The translations under genes were made by a program, and so were the position numbers. 11,602 nucleotides of DNA. Source: Candidatus Staskawiczbacteria bacterium RIFCSPLOWO2_01_FULL_38_12b. GTDB taxonomy: Bacteria; Patescibacteriota; Minisyncoccia; Minisyncoccales; Staskawiczbacteraceae. Positions 11,370-11,602 of the stretch are shown here, piece by piece. The notes beneath the pieces were generated by a model, which searched no databases, had not been told where the DNA came from, and worked only from the letters and a program-made list of their open reading frames with translations. Location of the stretch: NCBI GenBank assembly GCA_001820255.1, contig MHPA01000006.1:1-11602 (forward strand), given 5' to 3'. Numbering within the stretch: position 1 is the first letter of the stretch; every line of letters begins with the position of its first letter.

Positions 11370-11394
11370 GAAACATGAAACATGAAACATGAAA
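11367..11394. repeat. Four perfect tandem 7-base repeats at the groES start
   Basis: CATGAAA occurs four times in a row (11367, 11374, 11381, 11388). On the minus strand the units read TTTCATG and the last one supplies the groES ATG, so the array also offers three further ATGs in the other frames. A second set of repeats, GTTATGTG at 11417, 11431 and 11438, fills the rest of the leader. Unit-number changes would lengthen or shorten the leader by 7 bases. Confidence 0.9.
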
Positions 11395-11453
11395 CAAAAA
11401 AGCAAACGGCGGTTTTGTTATGTGTTCTATGTTATGTGTTATGTGAGTTAGAT

Positions 11454-11487
11454 ATTATAATTTAAGAGATTTTACAACCAATGTCAA
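11454..11487 (-). promoter_or_regulatory. Promoter of groES-groEL
   Basis: On the minus strand TTGACA (11482-11487) with TAAATT (11459-11464) at 17 bases, or TTGGTT (11476-11481) with a perfect TATAAT (11454-11459) at 16 bases. Both readings place the start point near 11445-11450, about 80 bases before the groES ATG. It is the only strong promoter-like sequence between uvrA and groES. Confidence 0.6.
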
Positions 11488-11492
11488 TAGTT

Positions 11493-11602
11493 CTATTTCA
11501 AATACTTTCCGGTGTAGCTTTTTTTATTTTTAATAATTTCTGCGGGAGTCCCTTCTGCAATAATTTGCCCGCCAGCCGCGCCGCCTTCGGGACCCAAATC
11601 AA
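11493..11602 (-). CDS. uvrA: UvrA, C-terminal end only (excinuclease ABC subunit A)
   Basis: The last 36 codons of a minus-strand gene whose start lies beyond the window. The translation DLGPEGGAAGGQIIAEGTPAEII, followed by KNKKSYTGKYLK and the TAG at 11493-11495, is the characteristic UvrA C-terminus (normally DLGPEGGDxGG...). UvrA is the damage-sensing ABC-type ATPase of nucleotide excision repair. The usually conserved Asp after PEGG is Ala here. No terminator is visible before the groES promoter, so some read-through into groES is possible. Confidence 0.95.
   Translation of the reverse strand, partial: DLGPEGGAAGGQIIAEGTPAEIIKNKKSYTGKYLK

Noticed and set aside
11400..11420. Terminator for uvrA just before groES
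   Set aside because: AAAC/GTTT around CGCC gives only a 4-5 bp weak stem before the T-run, and it lies downstream of the groES promoter, so it would block groES.
11395..11492. CIRCE heat-shock operator upstream of groES
   Set aside because: No GCACTC-N9-GAGTGC-like inverted repeat is present; the leader holds only short direct repeats.

Overview
The window looks like part of a small, AT-rich genome of the Patescibacteria (Candidate Phyla Radiation), probably a Parcubacteria-type lineage. This rests on short gene products, tightly packed genes, most start codons lacking a Shine-Dalgarno site, standard use of TGA as stop, and families I associate with those genomes (DUF5674, zf-TFIIB zinc ribbon, LemA-HtpX, tRNA-adjacent serine recombinase). 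No rRNA or species marker is present, so the placement is inference.

Layout. 1-1760: a large serine recombinase gene on the plus strand whose 3' end runs into a minus-strand tRNA-Ser(GGA); the last ~30 codons before that junction are duplicated as a perfect 90-bp inverted copy at the window's left edge. 1760-4437: a minus-strand gene row that, read without insertions, would be hcp-like / uppP / DUF5674 / 110-aa hypothetical / tRNA-Ser. Two miniature inverted-repeat elements and one long foldback element cut it up; one splits the DUF5674 gene. 4563-5300: a RelE-type toxin / RHH antitoxin pair whose toxin is split by a third miniature element. 5309-7743: htpX, lemA and a double zinc-ribbon gene, probably one transcription direction from a promoter near 7730. 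7748-9290: two compact units with canonical promoters, AGGAG ribosome-binding sites and hairpin terminators (an RNA polymerase alpha-CTD-like protein; a 79-aa protein plus a HAD-like protein). 9325-11602: groEL, groES and the C-terminal end of uvrA.

Functionally, uppP serves cell-wall lipid-carrier recycling; htpX, lemA and groESL serve protein quality control; uvrA is nucleotide excision repair. The Hcp-like protein has a Sec-type signal and no type VI secretion neighbours.

The most distinctive content is non-coding. Three elements of 161-184 bp share a modular plan (different terminal inverted repeats, a common inner palindrome with a TATAAT-like core, a variable central hairpin). In two cases removing the element plus one target duplication restores an open frame exactly. 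Separately, most spacers upstream of SD-less genes are short-period repeats or foldbacks, each with its own sequence.
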